Of a DNA stretch of 49,378 nucleotides, positions 17,466 to 25,899 are shown one piece after another (within the stretch, counting starts at the first letter, position 1; the number at the start of each line of letters is the position of its first letter). The stretch spans positions 1 to 49,378 of the forward strand of contig CALFWL010000040.1 in assembly GCA_937928215.1 (NCBI GenBank), written 5' to 3'. The notes below the pieces were generated by a model. That model had not been told where the DNA came from and ran no database searches. It worked only from the letters and a program-made list of their open reading frames with translations. Both the position numbers and the translations under genes were made by a program. The DNA comes from an uncultured Pirellulaceae bacterium. Its GTDB lineage: Bacteria > Planctomycetota > Planctomycetia > Pirellulales > Pirellulaceae.

Positions 17466-17796
17466 GTACGCTAGTGCAGGACGTTGTTGCTGATCGACAC
17501 AAGCGTTTGAAAACGCCAGTTGAGTTTTAAGGATGATCTTGCGAAGGCGAGAAGGCGCTAGGCTGTGAATGTGCCGAATCGTAGATTTGCTTAGAGCCTT
17601 GGGGACAATTGGTGATGGTGCGTGAGTTCTGAGTCCGTAAATTCGACAGGGTTTTGAACGATTGGCCGCCACTTAAAGTTCCGGCGGTCCTTAGCGTATT
17701 CGCGCTTTCGCGTGAAAGCCCTTCCGTGGTTGCGGGATGTTGGTCGATCCGTTGGTCAAACCGTCAAATGATACTTCGATTGATAAACTCTTTTGG
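17466..17796. other. Convergent intergenic stretch with repeat copy B
   Basis: Lies between the 3' ends of lpxK and the sulfatase-like gene. No gene. It contains the second copy of dispersed repeat family 2 (17589-17692). I see no clear terminator. Confidence 0.55.
17589..17692 (+). repeat. Dispersed repeat family 2, copy B
   Basis: 104 bp, gap-free partner of 10827-10930 with 15 mismatches. The best conserved stretches are acaattggtga, gagtccgtaaattcgacag and ggccgccacttaaagttccg. Copies A and B are in the same orientation, 6.8 kb apart, and both lie outside intact genes. Confidence 0.75.
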
Positions 17797-18975
17797 TCAA
17801 TCAGCGTCAATCAGCATTTGTTTCATCTCTGCCAGTTCGATTGGGCAGCGGTCGGCGACGTTGTTGACCTCCCATCGATCGTCAGGTTTGGAGTAGAGTC
17901 GATATTGCTGACCGTCGGCGATCAGTTTCCAGTCGGTCGTCTGAATCGCAGTTGCTGAACCCATCTGGGTGATGACACGGTCGAGAGAATTATCATCCTG
18001 CGGACGAACTAAATGTTGCATCAGGTATTGGCTGCCCGAGCCCGCAAACACGTTTTCTAACAATGACGATAGCTTGCCGGTGGACATGGTTTCGCCGCAA
18101 CGGCCTGTAGCGATCTCGTTTGATAGTTTAGCCGGCGGGCAAACGATCAATGGAACGTGCACGTTTTCCTGGTGAAGGGCCGTTCCTGCAAAATCTGGAT
18201 CGACGGCATCGCCAACCAAGCCGTGCTGCCCAAGTGGATACCCTCGTCCCGAAGTCAAAACCAACCAAGTGTTCGTGAATCGAGCATCTTGACGGAGCGT
18301 TTCACTGAAAACGCTTAACAGTTGGTCCAGTAACATGACTTGCGCCGCATAAGCTTGTTCCAAGCCAAGCAACTGATCCGGGTCGGCGTTCGCGAGATCA
18401 ATCCATTCCGATGGCGCGAGAATAAATTCGGGCGGAGGCGGGTCGTCGGGACCGCACTGATTCAGACGGTAGTCGCGTGGTGCGTCCCAGAGTTCACTCA
18501 TGCCTCGACTGTGCAGCCAAAGCAATGTCCCCGGTTGAACGTTGCCGAGTGACTCGGCTGCTTGAGCGAAAAAGTCTGCCATTTGAGTGTCAGCGGCGGA
18601 TGCGGCGGGCTTTGCCGTAAGTTTTTTCGTGCCCGGACGGTTGACCAGTTGCACTTCGTCGAAAAAGTCAGCCGCTTGATTCTGAGCGACCTGCGAGTCA
18701 TCGGTCACGAGAATCGAACTTGGGGCATTGGGCAACGAATCGTTGGCAAAAGCCGTCCACCACGAATCGTAAGCCTCGTTCAAATGAACAGCACTGGCGA
18801 TCGCTTGGTCGAACACGACTCCAGACGCAGCCCATCGATTAAGTTCTGGTGTGTCGATGGACGTGTTTCCGTACGGCCCAATCGATCCAGCTCGCAACCG
18901 ATCGATCACCAAGACGACTGCGGACGGAGCCTCGGTGTCAGCGCGGGAGTTTTCGTTCGTGGTCGAATCGGGCAT
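17797..18975 (-). CDS. Sulfatase/alkaline-phosphatase-fold protein lacking the catalytic Cys/Ser motif
   Basis: 392 residues without a signal peptide. The N-terminal strand VVLVIDRLRAGSIGPYG, then TPELNRWAASGVVFDQAIAS, follows the sulfatase fold. At the place where C/S-x-P-x-R should occur the sequence is SAVHLNEAYDSWW, so no formylglycine can form. Only one of the usual paired Asp residues is present near the start. The C-terminal end (TDWKLIADGQQYRLYSKPDD, RWEVNNVADR) is still sulfatase-like, as is the GRGYPLGQHG segment. I infer a pseudo-enzyme, or an enzyme with different chemistry, acting in the cytoplasm. It is divergent from pyrE, 142 bases apart. Confidence 0.8.
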   Translation of the reverse strand: MPDSTTNENSRADTEAPSAVVLVIDRLRAGSIGPYGNTSIDTPELNRWAASGVVFDQAIASAVHLNEAYDSWWTAFANDSLPNAPSSILVTDDSQVAQNQAADFFDEVQLVNRPGTKKLTAKPAASAADTQMADFFAQAAESLGNVQPGTLLWLHSRGMSELWDAPRDYRLNQCGPDDPPPPEFILAPSEWIDLANADPDQLLGLEQAYAAQVMLLDQLLSVFSETLRQDARFTNTWLVLTSGRGYPLGQHGLVGDAVDPDFAGTALHQENVHVPLIVCPPAKLSNEIATGRCGETMSTGKLSSLLENVFAGSGSQYLMQHLVRPQDDNSLDRVITQMGSATAIQTTDWKLIADGQQYRLYSKPDDRWEVNNVADRCPIELAEMKQMLIDAD

Positions 18976-19117
18976 TTAAGTTTTCAGGCCGAAGGGGCGT
19001 ATTGGTTGACGCGTGGGACTCACGAAGACCATATTATCAGGTCTCTGACAACGAGTCCGCTGTGGGCACGGAGAATGTTTCGAATTGAGAACGTCAATAC
19101 GTCAATAGGAAAGTAAA

Positions 19118-19669
19118 TTGTACAATCGCGAACGACTGCTGGAGCTGATTCATCAACACGCCATACGGTTTGGTGATTTCACGCTCGCATCGGGGCAGAA
19201 AGCAACCTACTACCTTGACTGCCGCCAACTGACGCTTGATGGAGAGGCAGCCAATCTGATTGCTGATGGGATCATCCATGCGATTGGAGATCAATTGCCC
19301 GACGCGGTAGGAGGCATGGCAATCGGAGCCGATCCGATCACGGCCGCTGTAATCACTCGGGCATGGCAACTGGGCAAACCCATCAAGGGTTTCATCGTTC
19401 GCAAGGAAGCCAAGGGGCACGGCACGGGCCAGCAGGTGGAAGGGCCGGTCACTACGGGGCAGACCGCGTTGATGGTTGAGGATGTGATCACGACAGGAGG
19501 TAGCTCGCTTAAGGCGATCGCTCATGCACGTGAACATGGTTTGACAGTCGAGCGATTGATTGCGATTGTTGACCGAGGCGAACATTCGGCGGAAGTCTTC
19601 GCAGAGGTGGGCGTGAAATTCGAAGCGTTATTTCACGTTTCTGAGGTCACCGATGGCAAGGGCACGTAG
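19118..19669 (+). CDS. pyrE: Orotate phosphoribosyltransferase PyrE
   Basis: 183 residues. The start is a TTG at 19118, supported by AGGAAAG eight bases upstream; no ATG or GTG gives a full-length N-terminus. The protein shows FGDFTLASGQKATYYLDCR (orotate-binding N-terminal region), GGMAIGADPITAAV, the flexible-loop residues VRKEAKGHGTG and the PRPP-binding motif MVEDVITTGGSSL. It condenses orotate with PRPP to give OMP in de novo pyrimidine synthesis in the cytoplasm. It stands alone, with a gene-free stretch after it. The length is at the short end for the family but all motifs are present. Confidence 0.95.
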   Translation: MYNRERLLELIHQHAIRFGDFTLASGQKATYYLDCRQLTLDGEAANLIADGIIHAIGDQLPDAVGGMAIGADPITAAVITRAWQLGKPIKGFIVRKEAKGHGTGQQVEGPVTTGQTALMVEDVITTGGSSLKAIAHAREHGLTVERLIAIVDRGEHSAEVFAEVGVKFEALFHVSEVTDGKGT

Positions 19670-20356
19670 TGCTTGGTCAGATCTAGATGCGAGGGTTTGA
19701 CGACTGAATAAGCGATACGCGATTGTCGCCCAGTGGATTGCGTTTTGACTTCGCCCGCACAAATCTGTGCCGAGCTGGTAAATCCGTGGCTAGCAAATGC
19801 CGCGCGCAAGAAACAGATTCTAGAACCGGAGCTCACAGAGGAAACGAAGACTCAAGCGACAAAATGATCGAGTGAGTGCAATTTTTTCTCTGTTGCCTCT
19901 ATTTTTCTGTGTGCCATTTTTTGGTTCGCTTCGGTTCGCGCTACGGAATTTTATGAAATCCGTTGAAGAACGAGGGTAACGGGCGTCAAGGATCCGTTGT
20001 CGGCTGCCTGATTGAAACCAAGCGGTCCCCAAAGTCATCCGATTTTGGCTGAGTTTGCGGGTTGGGAAGAGAATGTCGCTTGTGCTCTGTTTGCCAAGTA
20101 TCCGGCATGGTCGGAACGTGATTCCGGTTTTTTGGACGATGCGGATAACCACGTTCAGTTTTTGACGAATGCAATGACGATTGCAATCGCAGACATGGTA
20201 TCAGTTCCGCTCATGATGTCGGTGGCACGTGTCGTGCTCGCCAAGACGATTGAGAGAGCAGACGTCCGCTCAGGATCCAATACCTCGCCTGTAAATGAAT
20301 GGCCGTCAGAATTTGCCGGCGGGTGTGCGAGGGAATCACTTCACAAGGAGTTTGTA
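19670..20356. other. Gene-free stretch before the outer-membrane protein gene
   Basis: Nearly 690 bases. The frame of the following gene stays open upstream to 20012, but those ~115 codons have no domain, and the strong AGGAG at 20345-20349 with an ATG and signal peptide places the start at 20357. The stretch may carry a long leader or promoter; I see no clear riboswitch or repeat. Confidence 0.5.
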
Positions 20357-21922
20357 ATGAAACGGTTTTGGCATACGTGGCTGGCAATGGTCGCAGTAGC
20401 GACAATGGTTAGCACCGCCAGCGCACAAAGTGGATCGCGCTACGCCCCGGAGATTGGTTCGTATCAGTCGATTCTGGCGCGAGCGGGTTACGGAGAAGCG
20501 ACTTCTCACGCCGGTTACGGTCAGGCAATGCAGACCGCTCCGACTTACGGTCAGCCGTCTTCCAATTGTGCGACTGGGGACTGCGGCGGAGGCGTAATGA
20601 TGGCACAGCCGGGTTACGCTCCTGCGGGCGGTAACTTCGGACATCCAGGCGGCATGGCTAATCAACCATATGGCGCTCCGATGCAGCAGCAGGCTTTCCA
20701 GTCGGCTCAGCCGTATCAGACGACTCCGTTGCCGACGGCTCCCGCTCAGGTCAATCTGAGGCAGGCTGGCCCAATCGTGCCGTCGTCTTCCGATCCGGTG
20801 ATTTCTTCGTTCGACGGACCATGCACGGGTTCGGCGCCAGCGGGTGGTTACGCGAACTACGCGGCACCGAATTACGCGACACCGAACTACGCGGCACCGA
20901 ATTACGCTCCCGCGGTTTATTCACCGGGTACCGCGATCGGCGGCGTCGGTGCCGTGGCTGACCGCGCGGGACGTGGTTCCGGTTCCAATTTGGTTGCCAG
21001 CGTTTCGGCCCTGGCGTTTGTACGCGATTACGAAGACACTCGTTTGATTGCTCGGAATCCATCAGGTGATTTGTTGTTCACCAACGATGCCGATCACGAC
21101 ACCATTGGGGGTGTGGATTTTTCTGTTGCCAGTCGGAAGCGCAATGGTAACGGTTGGGAAGGTAGGTACTTCGGATTGTTCGCTGACACGGCAGATGCCA
21201 CTCTGACCGGGGCTGCGGTTAGCTCGGTCGGCCTGCGTGGTTTTGACCGGTTGGACTACGCCGGAAATAGTTTGGACACTTATTACTCAAACGGTACGTC
21301 CCAGACTGTGTCTCGTGAAACCGACATCCACAATGTCGAATTCAACTTGCTGCGTAACGGCGGTCGGTTTTGTACTCGCCGTGGACGCAACGCGAACTTC
21401 GAGCTGTTGGGCGGTTTTCGCTACTTCCAGTTTGATGAGCAGTTCACCTATTCGACCGCTGACGGTGCGACTCCCTTGGATTACGTGTTGGACGTCGAAA
21501 ATACTCTGCTCGGTTTGCAGTTGGGAAGTCGCGGCGAAGTTTGTTTTTCCAATCGTCTGCGAGGAGCCGGAACCATCAAGACCGGTATCTTCAACAACAA
21601 TGTGAATACTCGCCAGCGGATTACTGATCCAACCGGCGCGATTTACGCGACGGTTCCTTCGGCCGCGGGCCGTAACTTCGATTACGGTGATGAGAAAAAT
21701 GATGTCGCTTTCCTGAGCGAGATCGATCTTGGATTGATCTACCAACTGTCGTGCAAGGCTCGCCTTCGCGTCGGCTACCGTGCTTTGGGAATTGCCGGAG
21801 TTGCTTTGGCGACCGATCAAATTCCGTACGAATTTGATAACACGTTGGCGACTGAGTCAGCCAATACCAATGGCAGCCTGCTGTTGCACGGCGGGTACAT
21901 CGGAACGGAAGTTTGCTTCTAG
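20357..21922 (+). CDS. Putative outer-membrane beta-barrel protein with Gly/Tyr/Pro-rich N-terminal region
   Basis: 521 residues. AGGAG eight bases before the ATG and a classical signal peptide ending ASA (about residue 23) fix the start. Residues ~24-200 are low complexity, rich in G, Y, P, A and Q, and include NYAAP/NYATP repeats and TGDCGGGVM. Residues ~210-521 look like amphipathic beta strands (YFGLFADTADATL, FELLGGFRYFQFDEQF, LGLQLGSRGEVCFSNRLRGA, DLGLIYQLSCKARLRVGYRA) and the protein ends in an aromatic residue (YIGTEVCF), as outer-membrane barrels usually do. It fits the planctomycete barrel proteins with an unstructured N-terminal extension. Function unknown: pore or surface structural role possible. 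A terminator follows at 22058. Confidence 0.75.
   Translation: MKRFWHTWLAMVAVATMVSTASAQSGSRYAPEIGSYQSILARAGYGEATSHAGYGQAMQTAPTYGQPSSNCATGDCGGGVMMAQPGYAPAGGNFGHPGGMANQPYGAPMQQQAFQSAQPYQTTPLPTAPAQVNLRQAGPIVPSSSDPVISSFDGPCTGSAPAGGYANYAAPNYATPNYAAPNYAPAVYSPGTAIGGVGAVADRAGRGSGSNLVASVSALAFVRDYEDTRLIARNPSGDLLFTNDADHDTIGGVDFSVASRKRNGNGWEGRYFGLFADTADATLTGAAVSSVGLRGFDRLDYAGNSLDTYYSNGTSQTVSRETDIHNVEFNLLRNGGRFCTRRGRNANFELLGGFRYFQFDEQFTYSTADGATPLDYVLDVENTLLGLQLGSRGEVCFSNRLRGAGTIKTGIFNNNVNTRQRITDPTGAIYATVPSAAGRNFDYGDEKNDVAFLSEIDLGLIYQLSCKARLRVGYRALGIAGVALATDQIPYEFDNTLATESANTNGSLLLHGGYIGTEVCF
20854..20908 (+). repeat. In-frame 30-bp tandem repeat (two 15-bp codon units)
   Basis: The unit gaactacgcggcaccgaatt recurs with exact 30-base spacing (20854 and 20884); each 15-base half encodes NYAAP or NYATP. 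Such a repeat can vary in copy number by slippage and would change the length of the protein's N-terminal linker. Confidence 0.8.
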
Positions 21923-21939
21923 TGCTTCGTGTGACGATA

Positions 21940-22025
21940 AAAAGTTTGGGCTGGACAAAAATGCAATCCATCGAGCGGCAACTTAGGTCGTCGTCAAACC
22001 CGAACTTTTGAGTGTGACAAAGCGC
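21940..22025 (+). repeat. Dispersed repeat family 1, copy 3
   Basis: About 86 bp with the same blocks as copies 1 and 2 (aaagtttgggctgg, caaaaatgcaatccat, gagcggcaacttagg, gagtgtgacaaagc). In this copy the left end aaagtttggg pairs with acccgaacttt near position 22000, so the element can fold into a hairpin; the pairing is weaker in the other two copies. It lies just after the outer-membrane protein gene, before its terminator. Confidence 0.6.
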
Positions 22026-22057
22026 CGGTTCGATACGCGATAAGAAGATGTTCAATC

Positions 22058-22092
22058 AAGCCGCTTTCCGATTTGGGAAGCGGCTTTCTTTT
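22058..22092 (+). terminator. Rho-independent terminator after the outer-membrane protein gene
   Basis: AAGCCGCTTTCC (22058-22069) pairs with GGGAAGCGGCTT (22075-22086) with one G-U pair, followed by a T-rich run (tctttttgg). It ends plus-strand transcription from 20357; the convergent SPFH operon ends at 22173. Confidence 0.85.
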
Positions 22093-22172
22093 TGGTTGCT
22101 TGGTACTGCAAACCAACCGTTGGCGGGATGGAAATCTGGCTCACTGCGAACGGTCCACCGCTAGGGGTCGTG

Positions 22173-23123
22173 CTACAGGCTTCGATGCGTCGTTGGTGAC
22201 CGATTTGCGTCGCCCATTTGAATCAGCACGTTACTTAATTGAGGCAGAATGTCGACCGAGGCGCCGGATGCCAGCAACTGGTCGACTTCCATTACTTCAA
22301 GAACCGCGTCGAGTACTTCCGGGTCATCGTTTGAAATTTCCTGTAGGACCTGCCCCACGATTTCAGGTCGCGAAGCGGCAGCTTCGGCCATTTTCTGTGA
22401 GACCTTGAAAGCAGTTTCACTTTTGATCAAACCGACACGGTTTTCCCCGTCTTGCTTCATGGCGCTGGTTACCTGAACCAGTCGCTTGACGACTTTCTCG
22501 GTGATGTTTTCGACCATTGCTCGATCGGTAAATGCCACCTTGCGAATGTAGACCGATCCGAGTTTGTATCCCCATTTCTCCGACAGCGGTGAAACTGCTT
22601 GCCGAACGGTGCGACTTAGTGAATGACGATCCTCGAGCATCTTTTCCATCTCGAGATTGGACAGCGTAGAGATCGTGGAACTGGTGACGTTCGCTTGGAG
22701 CGAACCCTCCGGGTTTGCATTAGTGAAGAGGTAAGCAATCGGATCAGAGACCCGCATCTCGTACCAGATGCCTACTCCCATTGGCGTGCCTTCTTCGGAG
22801 TTCACCATTTGATTCCGCATGTAGTGCTGGCGCAGTGCCGTTTTGACGACGTATTTGTTGCCGAAGAATGGCAAAAGCAATGATCGGAAGCCGAGGTCAA
22901 CCAACGGATACCGCAGCCCCGGTTTATCCATCGTGCCTATGACTTTTCCGAAAAGTGTGAAGACGTGCGACTCGCATTCGTTGATGCACGTGTACAGCCC
23001 ACACAGGCGAGCGAAACCAAGCAGGACTGGGATCAGAATCAACCCGACAGCGAATGCGACAATCACGCCGACTTCACCAATGTCAATCTTTTCAATTGCC
23101 TGAAACAGATCTTCGATATCCAT
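22173..23123 (-). CDS. SPFH/band-7 membrane protein (second of an HflK/HflC-like pair)
   Basis: 316 residues. One N-terminal membrane segment (GVIVAFAVGLILIPVLLGF), then a short Cys-containing stretch (CGLYTCINECES), then the SPFH domain (HVFTLFGKVIGTMDKPGL..., VGIWYEMRVSDPIAYLF, SSTISTLSNLEMEKML) and a long helical C-terminal region (ENRVGLIKSETAFKVSQKMA). The start codon directly abuts the stop of the upstream SPFH gene, so the two are translated from one message. SPFH pairs such as HflK/HflC form membrane cages that organise proteases or lipids; no protease gene is adjacent here, so the partner is unknown. Confidence in the fold is high, in the exact role low. Confidence 0.85.
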   Translation of the reverse strand: MDIEDLFQAIEKIDIGEVGVIVAFAVGLILIPVLLGFARLCGLYTCINECESHVFTLFGKVIGTMDKPGLRYPLVDLGFRSLLLPFFGNKYVVKTALRQHYMRNQMVNSEEGTPMGVGIWYEMRVSDPIAYLFTNANPEGSLQANVTSSTISTLSNLEMEKMLEDRHSLSRTVRQAVSPLSEKWGYKLGSVYIRKVAFTDRAMVENITEKVVKRLVQVTSAMKQDGENRVGLIKSETAFKVSQKMAEAAASRPEIVGQVLQEISNDDPEVLDAVLEVMEVDQLLASGASVDILPQLSNVLIQMGDANRSPTTHRSL

Positions 23124-24155
23124 CTAGCTTCCTCCATTGATGTCGGTCGATTGGTCCGAGGTCTGCACAATGCGGTTCGCTCGTTGGAAAAGCGGGATTC
23201 GAAGGTTGCGCAAGTACGCTCGCAGGCAGTTCGAACCGCCCAGTCGTTTGATGCGGGAAAGCGTGGACGCCAATTCCTTCAACGGAGCGACCTCCGCCTG
23301 CGCATTATTGGTCGAGATCTCGACCGCACGTGCGCTCATCGTAATCTGCTGCTCAGCATCAGCGCGGGCAGTGCTCAGATCGCCAGCCACCTGATTTCGG
23401 GTGCTGTTGATGGCAGACAGAGCTCGATCAACCTCCGGTGGCGGATCAATTTCGGTGATCAGTGCTGCGTCAAGCTCGATGCCGTAGCGGCCAGTCGTCG
23501 GCTTGCATTGCTCTTCCATGAACTGGTTGAGCAAGGGCAAATTTTTTCGCAGGTCGTTGATAGAAACACCTTCTGAAAGTTCGATCGATGTTTCTGCGGT
23601 GTCAACTTGACTTTCGTTTTCGGCGTCGATGGGTTCACCCAGCAAGCTTTGGCCTCGGGGGTCAACGAAGTTTGCCACACGTTCACGTAGTACAGAAACG
23701 AAATAGCCCATGACGTGTTCCAGTGGACTTTTGACGCCAAACAGATAGGGATAGAGATTGCTCTCACTGATGCGATAACGAATTTGACCATTGATGCCGG
23801 TGGTCAGGTTGTCCTTGGTGACGGCCTCGATCGTCGACTGGGTCTTGGTTGGGTCCCAAGCGAGATCAACGGATTGAGTAGCGACGCTTACCTTGTGGAC
23901 CTTCTGCCATGGCATTTTGAGATACGGGCCACCGGGCTGCACGACTCGGACTTGGGGATATTCGTAACGCTCTAGGTCTTCGGTTGGTAGCATGGACTGC
24001 GTTTTTGCATCAGCGGACAGCATCAAACGTTGTGCCTTGCCGAAGCTGGTGACAACTGCACGCTGATCAGGGCTGATGGTGTAGAACCCACCGGCTATGC
24101 AGCGAAAAAAACTGTAAACGGCTGCTCCCAGAATGACAGCGATCAGGTAACTCAC
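23124..24155 (-). CDS. SPFH/band-7 membrane protein (first of an HflK/HflC-like pair)
   Basis: 343 residues. N-terminal membrane segment (MSYLIAVILGAAVYSFFRC) followed by the SPFH start YTISPDQRAVVTSFGKAQ, the core (DNLTTGINGQIRYRISESN) and a helical region rich in Ala and Glu (RADAEQQITMSARAVEI). It is the promoter-proximal gene of the pair; a stretch of over 300 bases without genes precedes it. Together with the next gene it should form a hetero-oligomeric membrane assembly. It could equally be a flotillin-like scaffold instead of a true HflK. Confidence 0.85.
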   Translation of the reverse strand: MSYLIAVILGAAVYSFFRCIAGGFYTISPDQRAVVTSFGKAQRLMLSADAKTQSMLPTEDLERYEYPQVRVVQPGGPYLKMPWQKVHKVSVATQSVDLAWDPTKTQSTIEAVTKDNLTTGINGQIRYRISESNLYPYLFGVKSPLEHVMGYFVSVLRERVANFVDPRGQSLLGEPIDAENESQVDTAETSIELSEGVSINDLRKNLPLLNQFMEEQCKPTTGRYGIELDAALITEIDPPPEVDRALSAINSTRNQVAGDLSTARADAEQQITMSARAVEISTNNAQAEVAPLKELASTLSRIKRLGGSNCLRAYLRNLRIPLFQRANRIVQTSDQSTDINGGS

Positions 24156-24496
24156 GCCGGACTCCGATAAATAACAGGAATAACAGGACTGAGAATCAAA
24201 GAAAATCGTTGCTCTGCCGGGTCGTCCAGCAAAGAACTCTTGCCTCTGTTCGTTTGCGGTGCGTTGTTATTGCACGTGCCGGAGTCATATTTCTCGATTT
24301 TTCAGAACGCAAAGGCTCTGGAAACGATACATCGCGCACAAACGACGTTGGTTTGGCAGGGAAGTTGACGCGTACAGAAGTCATCTCACTGGACTGGCAT
24401 CTGTCGCAGATTCAAGCCCGGAGAGGCGCAGTATGGATACGGGCATTCGTTTGCGAGGTGTCTTCTTGCGACGATCCGTTACATCCCGTGAAGGCG
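24156..24496. other. Gene-free stretch
   Basis: Lies between the start of the SPFH operon and the end of the glycosyltransferase gene. The plus-strand open frame through this part is antisense to the glycosyltransferase gene and has no domain. It should hold the SPFH promoter; nothing distinctive seen. Confidence 0.5.
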
Positions 24497-25450
24497 CTAT
24501 GCGGCGCGGCGTTTGGAGTGAACAACCTTCGGAGCTGTCGGCGCGTCTGCGAGCGAAACCGTCGCACTTGCGTCGATCATGTCACGGGCGTCAAGCAATC
24601 GATTCTGAAACTCCGTGTCGACTCTGCCGTGACCTGCGAGCAGGCGCCCGACGGCGTGTTGAAACGAGCCCGGTTTAAGCGGAGCCAACAGAAGTTCCAT
24701 GCTCGCGTGCAGGAGTCGGTTGGCAATGCCGGAGTTCAGGCCGTGGCGACGAGTTGCTCGTTGAGCCGACCGTCCATGTGGTTTGCGGGCTTCGGATTGG
24801 ATCGCGTCGGCTACGTCGGTGGTGACAACGACATCGGGGAGCCAGCGACAGTCCAGCTCCAAACCGTCGGCTGCCAGAGCGATGTCCGCGTCCAGGTAGA
24901 AGCCATCCATTTGATCGCACAACGGTGCAACCGTTTGCAGCAACGAGGTCCGATAGAAGCCTGCCCACAGCGTCGGGCCGAGTGGCTCAAGCCGTTGTGC
25001 GGATCGCTTGCTCAGACGTTGTCGGACTCCGACCAGTTTCCGGTTCAGCCCTGCTCCGACGTTGACGCCTCCGGTGACGATTCGGTCCGGAGAATCCTCA
25101 GACGTAATGGGTACCGCCACTGAGCCAACGCTCGTTTCTTTGAACGCACTGGTAACGGCATCGCTCCAACCTTCGGGGACTTTGACGCCTGGTCGGACGA
25201 TCGCAGTCAGTGGGCGGTCAGCAACCATGATCGCCTCATTGAGCAGCGAGGCCACGTCATTGGAGCCACTTTCGGGATGCACAAACGTGACTTCGCGACG
25301 CAGATCGTAAGGATCTGAATAGCTTCCATCATGAGCCACAATGATTTGACTGTCGGCTGGCTGGCTGCGCAAAACGGAGGCGAGCGTGTCGTCGAACGTT
25401 TGTTCGTTACCGACGATGGGAATAACGATCGAGAAAGAGTTCCGATCCAT
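24497..25450 (-). CDS. Family 2-like glycosyltransferase
   Basis: 317 residues from the ATG at 25450, which has AGGA about ten bases upstream; 21 further codons are open upstream but look unrelated. The N-terminus is the GT-A start SFSIVIPIVGNEQTFDDTL with LASVLRSQPADSQIIVAHDG, then LLNEAIMVADRPLTAIVRPG, and a DAD motif (FYLDADIAL) that can bind the metal-nucleotide. The C-terminal ~80 residues are Arg/Ala-rich and not recognised. No membrane segment. It probably transfers a sugar from a nucleotide donor to a cell-surface glycan, but acceptor and sugar are unknown. It is a single gene, not in a polysaccharide cluster. Confidence 0.7.
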   Translation of the reverse strand: MDRNSFSIVIPIVGNEQTFDDTLASVLRSQPADSQIIVAHDGSYSDPYDLRREVTFVHPESGSNDVASLLNEAIMVADRPLTAIVRPGVKVPEGWSDAVTSAFKETSVGSVAVPITSEDSPDRIVTGGVNVGAGLNRKLVGVRQRLSKRSAQRLEPLGPTLWAGFYRTSLLQTVAPLCDQMDGFYLDADIALAADGLELDCRWLPDVVVTTDVADAIQSEARKPHGRSAQRATRRHGLNSGIANRLLHASMELLLAPLKPGSFQHAVGRLLAGHGRVDTEFQNRLLDARDMIDASATVSLADAPTAPKVVHSKRRAA

Positions 25451-25899
25451 CGCGTTCCTGTCCTTGGAAAGCCTGAGGGAAGATAAACGTTTACGATAAA
25501 TGGAAACGGCCAAGAGGATGGAAGTAGCCGGCGGTATTGAATCGTTTCAGTCGTCTTTTTCTGGCGGAGTGAGCAATCGCTCCGTGGTCGATTTTGTCGA
25601 AGTTCCAGTCCATGAAACGTCCGACTTGCGGATGATTCGGAACGAATGCTGGCAAGAATTGACCAAATTCCGAAGGTTGTCGAATGTTCGACCGAGTTCC
25701 CGTTCAATCGTCAAAAAAACCGGGATTGCCTCAAGTTTCGCTCTGAGGCGGACGGCTGAGGGATTGCGAACCAAGCCTGCTGGATGGACTGGCTAATTAC
25801 TGATTTTATGCGAGCCAGATGAAATTGAACCCGGTCGTTTTTCTGTTGGGCAAGTCCCAAGCCTTGTTTCGATCGACGGTTCGTTCTACAAAAAGGCTC
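25451..25899. other. Gene-free stretch before thyA
   Basis: About 450 bases between divergent genes. Small frames on both strands have no recognised domain. No repeat or terminator seen. Confidence 0.5.

Noticed and set aside
20012-20356. 115 extra N-terminal codons for the outer-membrane protein
   Set aside because: The ATG at 20357 has AGGAG and a signal peptide; the upstream part looks non-coding.
24209-25123. 304-codon plus-strand frame
   Set aside because: It lies mostly antisense to the glycosyltransferase gene, is rich in Arg and Cys, and has no recognisable domain; the minus-strand frame has clear GT motifs.
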